Positions 22,570 to 34,619 of a DNA stretch of 64,000 bases are shown here, piece after piece. How positions within the stretch are numbered: position 1 is the first letter of the stretch; each line of letters begins with the position of its first letter. The position numbers were made by a program, and so were the translations under genes. The notes beneath the pieces are model-generated. The model was not told the origin of the DNA, made no database searches, and worked only from the letters and a program-made list of their open reading frames with translations. The stretch comes from Eumeta japonica (Eukaryota; Arthropoda; Insecta; Lepidoptera; Psychidae). Where the stretch lies: assembly GCA_005406025.1 (NCBI GenBank), contig BGZK01000281.1:1-64000 (forward strand). Reading direction: 5' to 3'.

Positions 22570-23520
22570 CGTCTCTAGTCACTTTTATACACGATTACTT
22601 CGAATTATTCCGGGCCTTTTAAATCATGTTCCAAAAAAGTATTTGTTTTATCCGGAAATTATCCGTGAATCTCCTGTTATAGCGTTCTTTTATTTCTTTC
22701 TTTTCTCTTTTCACAGGACCATTAAAATAATATTACCACATGTAGTTCAGAAGTTGTCATAAAATTGCCAATTTAACAGGGAAATTTAAATTTTTTGGTA
22801 AACACCTATGAGAATTTTGAAGTGTTAAAGTAATTTCAATTTCATCAAAATCGTGAATCGGCGTTTAATTATAAGAAGATATACAGACAATCAAACAGGT
22901 AGACGCAATTTTGAATGTGGTGAATATAGAATAAGCGTTAAACAAAATTATATAAAAGATAATATAAGTGTATAATTATATGTCATATTCATACAATTAA
23001 AATGTTGTGTAATGAGAGTTTAAAAGGCAAATTTTAATCAATTTATTCCAGTTTTTCTACGTTGAGGGCTGCTACGGTAAGTACTCGTAACCTTGTTATG
23101 AACGCACACATCAAAATCTTTTTTGTAATACGATAATATTATATTTCCTATACATTAAAAAAAAATGTTTTTTTTCTAATTCGTTGTAGGTTCTCTTTCA
23201 ATTAAATTTTTTGTCGTAACACTATATTTAGCTCTCAATCAAGAATTGAATTTCAATTAATTCCAATTGTACACACGATCAACTGACAGCGTGTCGCACT
23301 TCCGTTAATGTAGAATACGACGAGAACTTATCAATGTTTTTCAAGCTTCTAAAGTGATTTAACCTTTTAGTCCCGCCATAGAAAAAAATGTTGTTGTTTT
23401 GTAAGACAATCTCAGACAATTTCTTTTATTAAAAAGCCTCCACATGTATACGCTGAATAGATTCCTATCATTTAATGGGCCAAGTAATAAGACAAGCAAT
23501 GACAATTGCAAAGTTATCCG
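22570..23520. other. No gene seen
   Basis: AT-rich sequence between the RTE remnant and a GGTTCCG-family copy, without recognisable coding or element structure. Confidence 0.5.
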
Positions 23521-23524
23521 TTTT

Positions 23525-23840
23525 TTAGGGTTCTTTATATATAAGTGATAAAGGGACACTTATAGGATCACTTTGTTGTTTGTCCGTCTGTCAAGACCTT
23601 TTCCTTAGGAACGTGCAGAGGTAACAAGTTGAAATTAATATCATATTTTGATGGAAGAAATCTCTTGAAGATGTACAAAAATCATACTTCCAAGTCAACA
23701 TAATCAAAAAATGACATTCGCAAAGGAATTAAAACTTATGGGTACTTCTCATTGTCCTACAATGATAATATTTAGAAAGGAGAAAGGTCTCACAGTACAA
23801 ATGAAGGGAAAAATCTCAAAATGATCATCATATAAAAAAA
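23525..23840 (+). mobile_element. GGTTCCG-family dispersed repeat, 5' part
   Basis: Begins TTTTAGGGTTCTTTATA and runs into TATAGGATCACTTTGTTGT and TTGTCCGTCTGTC (23564-23594), then AAGACCTTTTCCTTAGGAACG. The later GGGTACTTCTCATTG block (about 23740) and CACAGTACAAATGAAGGGAAAAAT (about 23790) correspond to the copy at 42095. It is cut off by the hairpin at 23842. Confidence 0.75.
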
Positions 23841-23841
23841 A

Positions 23842-23898
23842 AATGTGAATACAAACTTGCACTTGTAATATTTACAAGTGTAAGTTTGCATTCACATT
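23842..23898. repeat. Fold-back repeat, 27-bp arms
   Basis: AATGTGAATACAAACTTGC plus ACTTGTAA at 23842-23868 is matched by the reverse complement at 23872-23898 with two mismatched pairs, across a loop of three bases. It sits inside or at the edge of a GGTTCCG-family repeat, where a single copy of this segment would be expected. Confidence 0.85.
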
Positions 23899-24129
23899 CT
23901 TGGTTGAATTTTTTTGTACGGACGGTGATTTAAACCAATAGACTGGATAACACTTTTAATTTTCTAAAATTTAATATTATCAAAATTTCGAAAATGTTTT
24001 TAAAAAATATAAAAAATATTTTTGACAAAACTAAAGGTTTCGGAATTCTTGATACTAACATCGGAAACAGACACAAATCATCGAAATTCTTGATTGATGA
24101 AATATCCACACAATTAATCAATTTTGTAC

Positions 24130-27100
24130 CGAGGTAAAGTTGCAGTTTTAATTTTAAACTTAACTGTTTTTAGTTAATATTTTTTTATAATATAAATAAT
24201 TATAACACGAAATTAAATGAGTCGTATCTAAAATAAGCAGTAATTGTTTAACTCTGTCATCTCAATTTTATACATGAAAATTTATAATGTGTATGTAAGA
24301 AGTAATTTAGCAATGTCCAAGAGAAATAGTGATGGACGGAAATTCAATATTAAAAATAAAACTAAACTGTGTTTACTGTTATTTGACTACTTAAATTTAC
24401 GAGTTTATTTAAAAGGCTCTACCTGTTCATGTTTGATGAGGTTCTTGTGGATATATAAAATTTCCCACTATATAAAATTAAGATGATTATTAGACAAATA
24501 CTTATAAAGAAGACAAATATCCATAGGCATAACCAGCTAGACTATTATCGGGTTTTTTCATAAACTCAATTTTTTATAATCTCACAGTGTTATTATTCCC
24601 AATATGGAGTTGCCAGACATGGATCCACATTTTGAACCCAACCGAATCCCAGTTTGAACCCAACATGACAGATCGTGACCCCATCACTTATTTCATCTAT
24701 CCTATAAGCGCCCCCGTTTACCTCTCGTTGTTTTCTTTAACGGGTTCTTTTTCGATTCCCCGACCTCCTGTTATTCTTTTTTAGTCATTTCCTTTGTGTA
24801 TTGAAAATTTAAAAAAGAGCTCGATTCTCTCGACTTTCTCGTTCTTTCTGAGGGAAAAACTGCTTTCCTTTGAACGAGTGGAAAATATGATGAAGTATTC
24901 ATGCGTTATGTAATAATATGTGGAATAAAGACGTTTTAAATTTTAATAAGATTTCTGAACCGGCTGGTGACAACGCTCGATAGCGGAGCATGGTCAACAA
25001 TAATAAATGTTATTTCGTGACCGAACATGAAAAACGAAACATTACATTTATATGGTCATGCATCACATACGCAAAACGGAAAAATCTCATTTTTGTAGTA
25101 GCATTACATTTTATTGACTCTCATATGTGTCGCTATTGAGATATTAAATCATTTTTAATATTCATGTGAAAAAAAAGTTACATTAATAACAAACAAATTA
25201 AGTAAATTAATGTAGGCATATTATGAGACGTCATTCGAAGTTAGTTAAAGTGTCCAAAAGTATTTTACTTTTCAATATTTCATCTAGTCCACTTTTGATT
25301 TGATTATTCATCGTTCCACCCTGAATTTCTAAATTTCTAAAACTTATTCTCTATTTTAAAACAATTACTATAACTTAAAATTTCTATGATTCTACCACTT
25401 ATTACACTACTCACATTTTTGATAAAAAAACATATAATACCTACAAAGATAGTTTGACCTAAATATGGAGTGAAAATTCTTGTCAGCTCAAATACTTTTC
25501 TTACTTGAAGCATGTAATGCAGGCTAAAAATTGTTCTTTGATGACATGAACACTTTAGAGCTAGCACCGGTTTTTCTTTAAATCATGACACAACCGTGAA
25601 AAGGGATATACAAAGGGCTGCACAAAGGAGTGTCTTAGGTAAATAATTCTGTGTAAGAGTCTTCTTAGTATAACTAATATTAATAGTTGCACATTTTCAT
25701 CAAAAAGTTCGTCACGTGAGAGTTAACCAGAACTCGGCGGTCAATTCCTGTGTGTAACATCGACTCATAAAGTACAACGCCTTTAAACTTATGTTACTAT
25801 TAAGCATGAGGGCTTATTCTCGGAACATTGTATTGTATTGTATTACTTACGTTTAAAAAAATGGAAACAAGATATCTCTTTCGAAGTGCAAGGCTTCGAA
25901 AACGAGTTTTAATTATATTTTTTTTAATAATGAAGCTTTAATTTTACACAGAATTTTTCGAGGCGGAAGTTTTCACACCCATATTTATTAACGACTTTTG
26001 ACGTTAAAGCAGCCGATGCAAACTCGTTCTCCTGAATGTGTATGTTACTACAATGCATCAGTAGACTTTTTGTTTACTTATCATTTATTAAAAACTTATT
26101 GAATATCTTTCCGTTGGAAGATTCTGGAATCGATATTGGAATATTTAACGCTTTTTAAATCATGCTATCGTATTACGTGCGTTGAAATTTATTTATAGGT
26201 AGGCGAACAACGCCGGTAATGGAATATGTACGTAAATACCATCGAATCTACTCCAGGACATTGTTCTCGACTATTTCAACACTAAATTGGTATTTAAAAA
26301 CTGTATAGACACTTAATCGGTTTAAAATAAAAAAATAATAATGGCTATTTTTAAAAAGAGGAGTTTTAAACTAGATTTTTTTTACGTGTATCCAGTTATT
26401 ATATACAGATATTAATATGACTTCAACGAAAATATCAAATTATGGTTTTTTAAACCCGTAACCGTGGATATATGGTGTGTTGTCAATTTTGTCATAAATT
26501 AAGTTTAACTAAAAAAATTGTTAATCAATGAAATTGTAGACTTTTAATAATATTCTTTGAACTTTTTACACTATTGGTCAATATTTTTTACTTGTCGTTC
26601 GGAGGACTATGTTTTTCGACACGTTTTCAATAAATAAATACTTTGATTTGTATGCAATTGTCACATTCGATAATATCCAATTTCCTGTTAAATATTGGCT
26701 AGTCTAATGATTTCATATTATCTTTAAAGTTTAACTTTAAACCTAGAGAACTTCTTCTGAGCCTAATTAAAAATTCAGTTTTTTTTTGTTGAGATTGTAC
26801 AAAAAATTACGTGATTTCATAAATGTTAAAAAATTTAAATTGCAGGAAGATAATATACAAATGTGTCTATTAAATAATGTTTTCAATTTTACAAATATTT
26901 TGCAGGTTGATATTTGTTGACAGCCACGTTGTTACATACTATTTAAATTTAATATTTTATTAAAGTCGAAAGAGATTATCATCGCAAATTTTCAAATCCA
27001 ACAGATTGTACGCTACAAAATGAATATCGTTTGTAACTTTTACTAAGAGCGAATAATTAAAATACGGCAGCTCAAATCGACCGATCACTAAAACGATTTT

Positions 27101-28080
27101 GTTGTCAATTTAACACTGTCAGTGTCTATAAATGATTTAATTAAAGTGTCGCATAAGCAATCACAGCAATTTTTCCATTATGATATCAATATAAACTTCT
27201 CTAATAATGATAATATTAGCTCTATTTATCATATGATTCAAACAAATGTCTGAATAACGGTTACGGAAAAATAAAAAAATAATATTATTATGGACTTAAG
27301 AATGTCGCATGTCTATTTTTTAAATCTTTGATTTCTTGTTATGATAGATACACGTAATAATGCTTGTCGTGTCTTCGATATTGGATATGTAACGGGCGTG
27401 CTCGCTGCTGCAGCTCAGTACATTGGCATGAAATGCATACTTATATTTTTTGGAATGGAAGCAGGTATGCTTCTATTGGAATGAACCCGACGCTTCCAAG
27501 GATCTTGTAGTCGATATATTGTTGCAGGCAATGGAACTCGCGTCTAAGACTTAGCTATGACAATAGCTGGCACATCTTAGTCTCGGTTCTGAAGATTTAG
27601 ACATCTCACCAGAAGCCAGAGTTGCGTACAGACTGGGCCCAAGCGTTAACCATTAACAGTCTAAGATCCGGCATTAAAAATTAATTAAATAAAATAATAT
27701 TTTAAAGGCTGGTTACAGTATTGTAAATTATCAGAGTAATATCTGCCACCATAGTCTTGCTGTTATTAACATTAATTAAATAATGATTATTTTTTCACAA
27801 TTTCTTCCTTTCATAGTTTCCGGTTTTATAACAAATAAATTGCGAAAATGAAGCGACATCCAGAATAAATGAGAAACAAATGTTCTACGTCTATCCGTCT
27901 GTATGTCTGTATATTTATGCCCTTATAGCTAGAGAATGACTGAACCGATTGTTTTCATAGAAAACATGAAATATGTTATCGGGCCAGATAGTAGTATAAA
28001 GCTTACGACAGGTAACCTATAACATTAACAGTTATGATTTCAATAAAAATCAGTGTCGCTTATACCTCCAGAACCACTGG
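24130..28080. other. Long AT-rich stretch, no gene seen
   Basis: Nothing I can support as a gene. At 24590-24790 there is a more pyrimidine-rich, GC-richer segment (TCATCTATCCTATAAGCGCC and neighbours) that looks like a dispersed repeat of unknown type. At about 27880-27960 a short GTCCGTCTGTATGTCTGT segment next to TAGAGAATGACTGAACCGATTG resembles other interspersed repeats. The rest is simple AT-rich sequence. Confidence 0.5.
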
Positions 28081-28089
28081 TTTTAAATT

Positions 28090-29080
28090 TCCGTTCAATT
28101 TCTCTCTATGAAAATTTGTAAATTTCCACTAATTGCGAAGATACTGTTTTCAGTTTGTTTAACGAAAATCGGGTTTTCATCAGATTTCGACGTTTTAGGG
28201 TTAAACAAATCTATTTTGACAATTTTCCGAATGATACTGTGTATGTGAGCGTGCGTGTGTACGTGAATGTATGCATGTGTGTGTGTGTCTGTACGTGTAC
28301 CATTGTGTGTAAACTTCTCATAACTTTTGACCGGATTAACCGATCGAAACGCAATTTATGACATTCGAAAGTGGCCCAATCAACTTGGACTTTGACCATT
28401 AAAAATTCGAAATAATTCCGCTAAGTAGCTTTTTGAGAAATCTCAAAAATCATTTGATTTGTTTAAGATATATTCACGGAGGAAATTTTTTCCAAAAGTG
28501 TTTTTCCACAATATTTTAAAAAATACTATACTCTTAAATTTTTCTCTTTAAGAAACTTAATAAAACGATTTTTTTTAAATAATTTGTGAAATTCTTAATA
28601 GATTGACGTTTAGTAATTAATCATCTTTTTCTGCTTAAAATCTACGTCGAATGATGTAATCATTCGACGTAGATTTTAAGCGATCAAAGATCATTTAAGA
28701 GATCAAAATCTAAGAACTCATTCGAAAGATATCTTAGTTGAAAAATTAGAAAATAACGTTTTGTTTTTTAAATAAAGGCTTTTGAACTTGGAGGGATCAA
28801 AACGTGTTACGAATATATTTTTGAGCTCGGTAGGCTCGAAAAGCACCAAAATTTATGGATATTTATATTATGGAATCCTTTCAGCTCGAATATAACAAAA
28901 AGATTATAGGGGTGGCCTGCAGAATCAACTGTGTTTTGAATTTATGAGCCCGAAAGCTTAAATAGTTCTAATAGGAAACTTTATTTTTGTATTAAAAAAA
29001 CTAAAAAAACACACCGATAAATATAGTAGCGAGAAGTTTTAAAGTTGGCTTGCAGGATCAACCTTTTTTCAGACTTTTTT
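28090..29080 (+). repeat. Approximately 1-kb dispersed repeat, copy 2
   Basis: Same order of blocks as the copy at 59990: GGGTTTTCATCAGATTTCGACG (28170-28192, shown here as GGGTTTTCATCAGA and TTCGACGTTTTAGGG), CTATTTTGACAATTTTCCGA, a GT-rich run (28240-28310), CTTCTCATAACTTTTGACCGG (28313-28333), TCATCTTTTTCTGC (28621), TTTGAACTTGGAGGGATCAAAACG (28780), TTTTTGAGCTCGG, then two GCCTGCAG/TTGCAGGATCAAC units (28915 and 29050). Overlapping frames of about 60 codons on both strands at 28155-28399 are antisense to each other and not genes. A fold-back lies inside at 28633-28681. Confidence 0.75.
28633..28681. repeat. Perfect hairpin, 23-bp arms
   Basis: The 23 bases at 28633-28655, containing TCTACGTCGAATGAT, are followed after a 3-base loop by their exact reverse complement at 28659-28681. 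Other copies of the surrounding repeat have only the left arm at this place, so the right arm was added in this copy. Confidence 0.9.
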
Positions 29081-29263
29081 GTATGGAAACACATTATATA
29101 GCCATGTTTTAGTACTCATTTGGTTACGTTGAGTAACCTATAGTATTAGTAGTTACAATTTTGGAGTATTTTTTGTTCTATCAATACCTAATTTTTATTC
29201 TATAAAAATTAAATAATATTTCTGTATTTTTGTGTTGTGCAAAATGTGCTAAATACATTTATG

Positions 29264-29266
<3 letters not shown>

Positions 29267-29315
<49 letters not shown>
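29267..29315. repeat. (AT)n microsatellite, about 49 bp
   Basis: About 24 uninterrupted AT units, the longest clean dinucleotide run in the window. Confidence 0.95.
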
Positions 29316-29316
<1 letters not shown>

Positions 29317-29359
29317 CATGTATATTATACACAATTATTAAAATAAAGTAATCGTTATT

Positions 29360-29715
29360 TCAATGTTTGTTTGTTCGTTTTTCTTGTGGTGGGAGAATGG
29401 AGGAGGAAGTAGGAGAAGGATTGTAGAGAGGGTATTTGAAGGGCAGAAACAAAGGGATCTCACACCTTTTCTCTTCGAGAAGGGGGATGTGGGAAAAAGG
29501 TGAGAAAGAAGTTGGAGTAAGATCTTGAGAGAAACGGAAAGCCGAAGCGTAAGAAAATAGTGGGAAACGAAAAAAGAGGGAATAAGATGGGAGTAGTTTC
29601 ATAATCTAGATTGGTGGTAGGATTAGAGTTAACTTTAGGATCAAGATTTCGATAAAGATTAATATCTAGATGAAGATTTTTTATCCACGCGGGCAGGTCC
29701 GCGGGTAAAAAGCAG
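29360..29715 (+). mobile_element. Purine-rich, Helitron-like repeat
   Basis: From 29380 to 29590 the plus strand is strongly purine-rich (GGAGGAAGTAGGAGAAGG and similar). From 29610 to 29680 it passes into degenerate units of the GGATCAAGATTTCGATAAAGATT type, and it closes with TCCACGCGGGCAGGTCCGCGGG (29687-29707, given here in part: CGCGGGCAGG, TCCGCGGG), close to the GC-rich terminal hairpin of lepidopteran Helitrons. A terminal CTAG is missing (AAAAAGCAGC instead), so the end is mutated or truncated. The minus-strand open frame here only reflects the purine bias. Confidence 0.4.
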
Positions 29716-29719
29716 CATA

Positions 29720-31520
29720 CAACAAATAAAAAATAAACTATACCTAAAAATCTTTAATTCGACAAACTTATTTTTTATTGGGTAAAATGTTATTACATTC
29801 GAGATGTTATAAAACCGCAGACTGCCTGTGACTTCAAGTCACAACATGATGACTCACTTTCAACGATTTATGACTTTTTCATCTTCTAGTCGACTATTAC
29901 TTTCTGCATATTATCGCTTCTTAAATAAGTAGAGACTTATAAAATATCATTGTAACTAAATAACTTTTAAAAGGGGATAAATCTGAAGCGTTAAAAAGAA
30001 ACGGCACATACATGATTTTTTTATAAATACATTGCAAAATTTATAAAAAGTGTCTATTGTAATTTCATAGTCGTCCCCATAAAAAAGTTATGATTTTTAT
30101 TTTACAAGTGTTAATAAATGCCCTCTGAGATAAATGTAATGCAAAGGTGACATTCAACATAGTAAACATATATATGAACAGATCGCCATATTTGTACATA
30201 CACATATAGCGATTCAGTTCAACTGCGTTACATTCGCGAAAAAATACAGTTGTTATTCTACATATGAAAAGAAAAGTAAACTCAGTCCTACGTAGAGACC
30301 TCATCCAACTGTAATGATGCGCCTCTAGACTGCGAGCCAGCTGAAAAGGTTTTCAGAATGGCGTCTGCGCCGTGAATAGTCGTTGATGGCTGTGTGTTTG
30401 CGCACGTTTGTACAAATATTTTTGTTTGAGAAATAGTAACGAATATTTTTTTTGCAGATATTTCAACAGAGCAATGTAAATTAGAAGCGTATGTTTCAAG
30501 ACCTCCATTTATTATTTTCAATAAATGGATACACGTTTTTGAAGACGACTAGTTTTTTTTTTATTTGACATCAGAGGACAACATAATAATTAAGTCTCAA
30601 AACCTTCGAAAGTCTGATGTCAAAGAGAAAAAATAAATCACAACTTTACCCAAAAATGTAACAACAAAGAAATGTGCTCAAGTTAAAATATTAAAATTTG
30701 TAAAACATCATTTAGTAACAATTATGTAGTAAATAAATATTATTAATTTGATTTCGCGATAAAAAAAATCTAGGCCTGATAAAAGTTGAACAAAGTCGCA
30801 AGTGGTTTGCCTAACGCTTCAAAAGTGATGCCTAGAACTTCTTATGATTGACCAGGAATACAATCACATATACTTTATGGTACTGTATAGTACTAATGAT
30901 GGATCCATTTGAGGAAATCATTCGATTTGTTTCGAATAATCTATTTATTCTGCAATAGACTATGAAGAAGAAACCAGAAGAAAGGCAGAAGTAAACCTTA
31001 TTTGTTAATAAGCAATTATGGATTCAATAGCGTTCCAATACACAATCCAAAATTACATATGGTAGACATGGTCTGATAATGATTCCAAGTGATATAAAGG
31101 TCTTTTGTTGTATTTTTCTTAAGGGCGAAATTGATTTATTAATAATAAATGGTAATATTATATTTTCAATAACGAATGTAACTTAGTTTTTACGGTGTAA
31201 TTTCAAGACGGTCATCGGTAAAATAGACGTAAATTAGAAATAGCCAACCACATAAAAACCATATATTGAGAAACTCTGTCAGGAAGAAAGTGTGAAAATT
31301 AATGTCAGCCAGGTAAAGGTCATGTGTTGAAAAGGTAAAAAAGCATAACCGAGTGCAATAAATGGAGAGGAATGGAGAGTTTATCTTTTCGGGTTATTTG
31401 TTTACAAATAAATAAACAGCAAAGATATTAAAAGGTTAGTATTTTCTGTCCTTTTAATTCGTTTTTTCCCTTATTTACTGGAAACAAACGAATTTTGCCA
31501 TGCTGCTGTTATTAGCAGTA
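29720..31520. other. No gene seen
   Basis: AT-rich sequence. A 12-bp inverted repeat (TTTGACATCAGA and TCTGATGTCAAA) lies at about 30561-30622. A somewhat GC-richer tract at 30300-30410 has no recognisable coding content. Confidence 0.5.
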
Positions 31521-31529
31521 AAAGCACAA

Positions 31530-31985
31530 GACAGTATGAAAACGTTTGACTCTTGATACCAGAGTACTTGTAATTTGAGAAGAAACAGTGAGAGAAGTAG
31601 GACCAATGCAGAAAAAATACGAACCACACATCATATAATTTGGATTGGCCTTGAAAGATAAATGGAGGAATCGTGTCGTTTGATGAAGAGTGTCATGGTT
31701 AGAGAAGAGAAAATGTTTTGAGGTGATTTAGCTGTCTGAGAAGGATGAATGAAAGTACACCTACGAAAGATATATACAGAGCTACGTGCGTGATGAAAAG
31801 GTAGGTAAGGGGTGCCCTAGAAAATCTTAGGCGAGTCAAATTGGTGGCGTATTAAAAAATAAACTGAATTTTAAGAACTGAAACTGATTGGCTTGAGTGA
31901 TAGACGTCAGTGAAGCAAGAAAGACATGTAAAGATCACGACATATGGACGTCTATGGTATCTACCTATCCTTTTTGGAAAATATG
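31530..31985 (+). pseudogene. RTE-clade LINE C-terminal fragment
   Basis: The plus strand carries the C-terminal coding tail of the same RTE lineage found at 21040 and 53070. It shows an antisense-free ...GWSEKRKCF-like, MNESTPTKDIYRATCVMKR-like run in broken frames at 31690-31800. It ends with the better preserved DVSEARKTCKDHDIWTSMV and STYPFWK (31900-31978), which corresponds to the final residues of these elements. The 3' end with a simple tail follows near 32000. The open frame of 75 codons at 31897-32124 continues past the conserved tail by chance. Confidence 0.7.
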
Positions 31986-31999
31986 CGTGATTTCATTAA

Positions 32000-32850
32000 T
32001 GACTAAAAAGAATATTTTAAAAAACGTTTTATTTACAATAAAAAATGGTATGCAGCTTCTACTTCAATTACAAAAAAAATATTTTCTTCAGATATGTTTT
32101 TTATCACATTTCTTAAATGTCTAAAATAATCTTTGACTACAAGCAATAAAACTGTTTTCTTATCCAGGGTCAGTTTAAATCATTATTTTGAAATTAATTA
32201 AAATAACACATCTTCAGAAATTAATGTATCGGTCAACATCACTTCGGAACTCTAGTTAATTACAATAATAATAAATTTCTAGGAATATTTTAATATTTAT
32301 TACAGATTTGAGTGTGATGCCATTTATTAAAAGCGTTCAAAAATTCTACCTGTTTTCATTTTTATGCTACAATCTTTGGCTATTTATAAATTTCTTTAAT
32401 GTCAATCAATGCATTGCTTAAAAATTTTAATAACTTTGATTTGCTATGATGCTTATACGAAGCATTATTTATTATTGACAAAAAAAAATTATATGAGTTT
32501 TCTTGTTACTAAAATCAAGCTATGCAACGATACAATGATCAATGAACACATTTCTCGACAAATAAAACCTGTTGTGTTCAACAAATAAAATATTATCACG
32601 AATAGACCCGACTATCCAGAACCCGAATATTGTATGTATGATCTGTTAATATTAAGTTTTATCTATCTGGTTATGGTATAAGATGCTTGTCTGTAATATG
32701 TATTATCATACAGCACGCAACCTACTGCTGACCCTCGAATCTGTTCTTCCACTACGAATTCCTATCCAACGAATTGAATGTTGATTCGAGAGGATGAACA
32801 GATAATGAACACCCACGCAAGCGTTAGTATTTTATTCATCTAAGTCCGCT
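32000..32850. other. No gene seen
   Basis: AT-rich sequence without recognisable content between the RTE tail and repeat copy 3. Confidence 0.5.
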
Positions 32851-33525
32851 AAATAGTTAAAATGTGTGTGTGTGTTTGTGGATGTATATAAACCTCTTAT
32901 AACTTTTGAACGGCTTGACTGATTGAACTTTTGAACCAAACTTTTGCATTCCAAAAACTTCTAGCAAACTTAGATTTCCTGAAAATTTGAACCGATTTGG
33001 ATGCATAGATTCCAAGAAATTTAAAAAAACCATGAAAAAAGAATTTTTTCAATGTGTTTTTATTTGGAATAACTTTTGAACGGCTTTACTGATCGATTCC
33101 AAAAACTAATCAGCTCTTAACATTAAAAAAACCACGTCGATCGCCGTCAGGCCGTCAAAATCAGTTGATTCGTTCGCTAGATAGCGTGAACGAAAAAAAT
33201 CATAAAAAGTGATTTATTCAAAATACTCCAAAATTTTATACCTAATTAAAAGCATGTTCTGAATTATTTTATAGAACTTATATTTGTTGTTTGTTGTTGA
33301 TTGTCGCTCGTTTATTCAAAAGCGATTAATTTGTTTAAGATATCAAAAAACAAAAACTTCTCTAAAAATTTAAAATTTTGTATCGAATCAAATTCGCATT
33401 CTAAATTTTTTTACTCAAAACCACGTCAAATCCTGTATATTTTAGAGCGTTTCGTACTCGAAAATAGCGGAAAATTTCAAGGTTGACCTGCAGGGTTAAC
33501 CGCTTTTTTAATTTTTTCATTATGC
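32850..33525 (+). repeat. Approximately 1-kb dispersed repeat, copy 3 (shortened)
   Basis: Shows GTGTGTGTGTGTTTGTGG (32863-32880), CTCTTATAACTTTTGAACGGC (32895), a second ATAACTTTTGAACGGC (33069), TCAAAATCAGTTGATTCGTTCG (33157) and GGTTGACCTGCAGGGTTAACCG (33480-33501), in the same order as copies 2 and 4. The 5' block with GACGTTTT is missing. Non-coding. Confidence 0.65.
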
Positions 33526-33887
33526 TCTCTATGTCAATTGAAGGGGTAAGACGTTGTGATAATAAACGTATAGAGTATAAAAAAACGTTGTTACAAATTA
33601 GTCTTTCGCGCTAAAAATAGAACGGAAAAATAGTTCCCTATAAAAAACGACCGAGAATAGAATTATGTAAACAAACAATCCACTTTTTTAAACAATCAAA
33701 CAATCCGCCGAATTTTTGCCTCCGCAGAGCTTTTAATGTTTATTTCCGTCTTATTTTTAAATGGATTTGTTTTTTTGAGTACTACTTTTGAGAGATAATA
33801 GATTTTGTTTGTTTGTGTCAGACGTGACATGTTTACGACTTGTTTGTTCTGCATATTTGAGTACTTTTTGGAAGGCCAGTCAATTGG

Positions 33888-33896
33888 TATAAATAG
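33888..33896 (+). promoter_or_regulatory. TATA-box-like site, no gene attached
   Basis: TATAAATAG is followed at once by a GC-rich tract (GCGGCGCGCAAGAGTGG, 33904-33920) and then by GATCAAC-type sequence. The arrangement looks like a core promoter, but no reading frame follows before the mariner remnant at 34180. It could be the promoter of a non-coding RNA or part of an unrecognised element. Confidence 0.25.
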
Positions 33897-34179
33897 TTAA
33901 TTGCGGCGCGCAAGAGTGGATTTTTATTTCTGCGCTCGGAGCGTTTTAAATCAAGTGCGATCAACAATAAGCAATCAACCGATTCCATAGCGATTAATTG
34001 TGACTCCGTTTTACTGAATATACGCCTTCTGCTTTTTTATATGTTTCTTTTCGTTTAATCTTAATATTCGAATAATCTTATTCGGGCAATAAGGTCATAT
34101 AAAATTCGTGTATTGTTTGCGCTCTGTTCGCCCACATGGTTGTGATATTAAAACTACAAAGGAAGCAAAATGAAATCAA

Positions 34180-34610
34180 ACTAGTGTCAGCACTCGGCGA
34201 TTATGGGACTTCCTTGGACTTTTTAAAGACACCATACATCGCATTTTAAAACCACCACAAAAGTTGTCGAAAAATACCCCAAGATTCGAGTGAAATGTCG
34301 AATAGAAGTGTGCAAATGGCTCCTTTACCTTCCGAAAGATGATAGTTTTATTAAACGTATTGTTGATTGCGATGAAAAGTGCATTTACCTAAACATAGAA
34401 AATCAGTGGCAAAAAAAAAATTTAGTCCAAAAGAGATATTGAAAATGCACTAACTGCGGCCATGCTTTGCATTTAAGCCCAAGGAAAGGTTTTACAAAGG
34501 TATCAGAGAGCTTCCTGAACATTGAGTTAATACCATAGGATACGACTGCCTATAATTTTAATATTAAGATTTTATTTTTGCATGATTATTGAATAAACAA
34601 AGTGAACATT
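34180..34610 (+). pseudogene. Mariner transposase pseudogene
   Basis: The plus strand reads, with interruptions, a transposase segment: VCKWLLYLPKDDSFIKRIV (34299-34355) followed by DCDEKCIYLNIENQWQ (34356-34403), which corresponds to the mariner block around the second catalytic aspartate (GDEKW...). The preceding sequence matches a more decayed target region, and the frame breaks after an A-run at 34416-34424. A stretch reading LNIELIP with DTTAYN (about 34518-34555) corresponds to the following ELLP...NTT block. It belongs to a different mariner lineage from the copy at 10600-11470 (GDEKC versus GDESW). Confidence 0.7.
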
Positions 34611-34619
34611 AAAAGCTGA

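Noticed and set aside
29360..29602. Minus-strand frame rich in Ser, Pro and Phe
   Set aside because: Direct consequence of a purine-rich plus strand.
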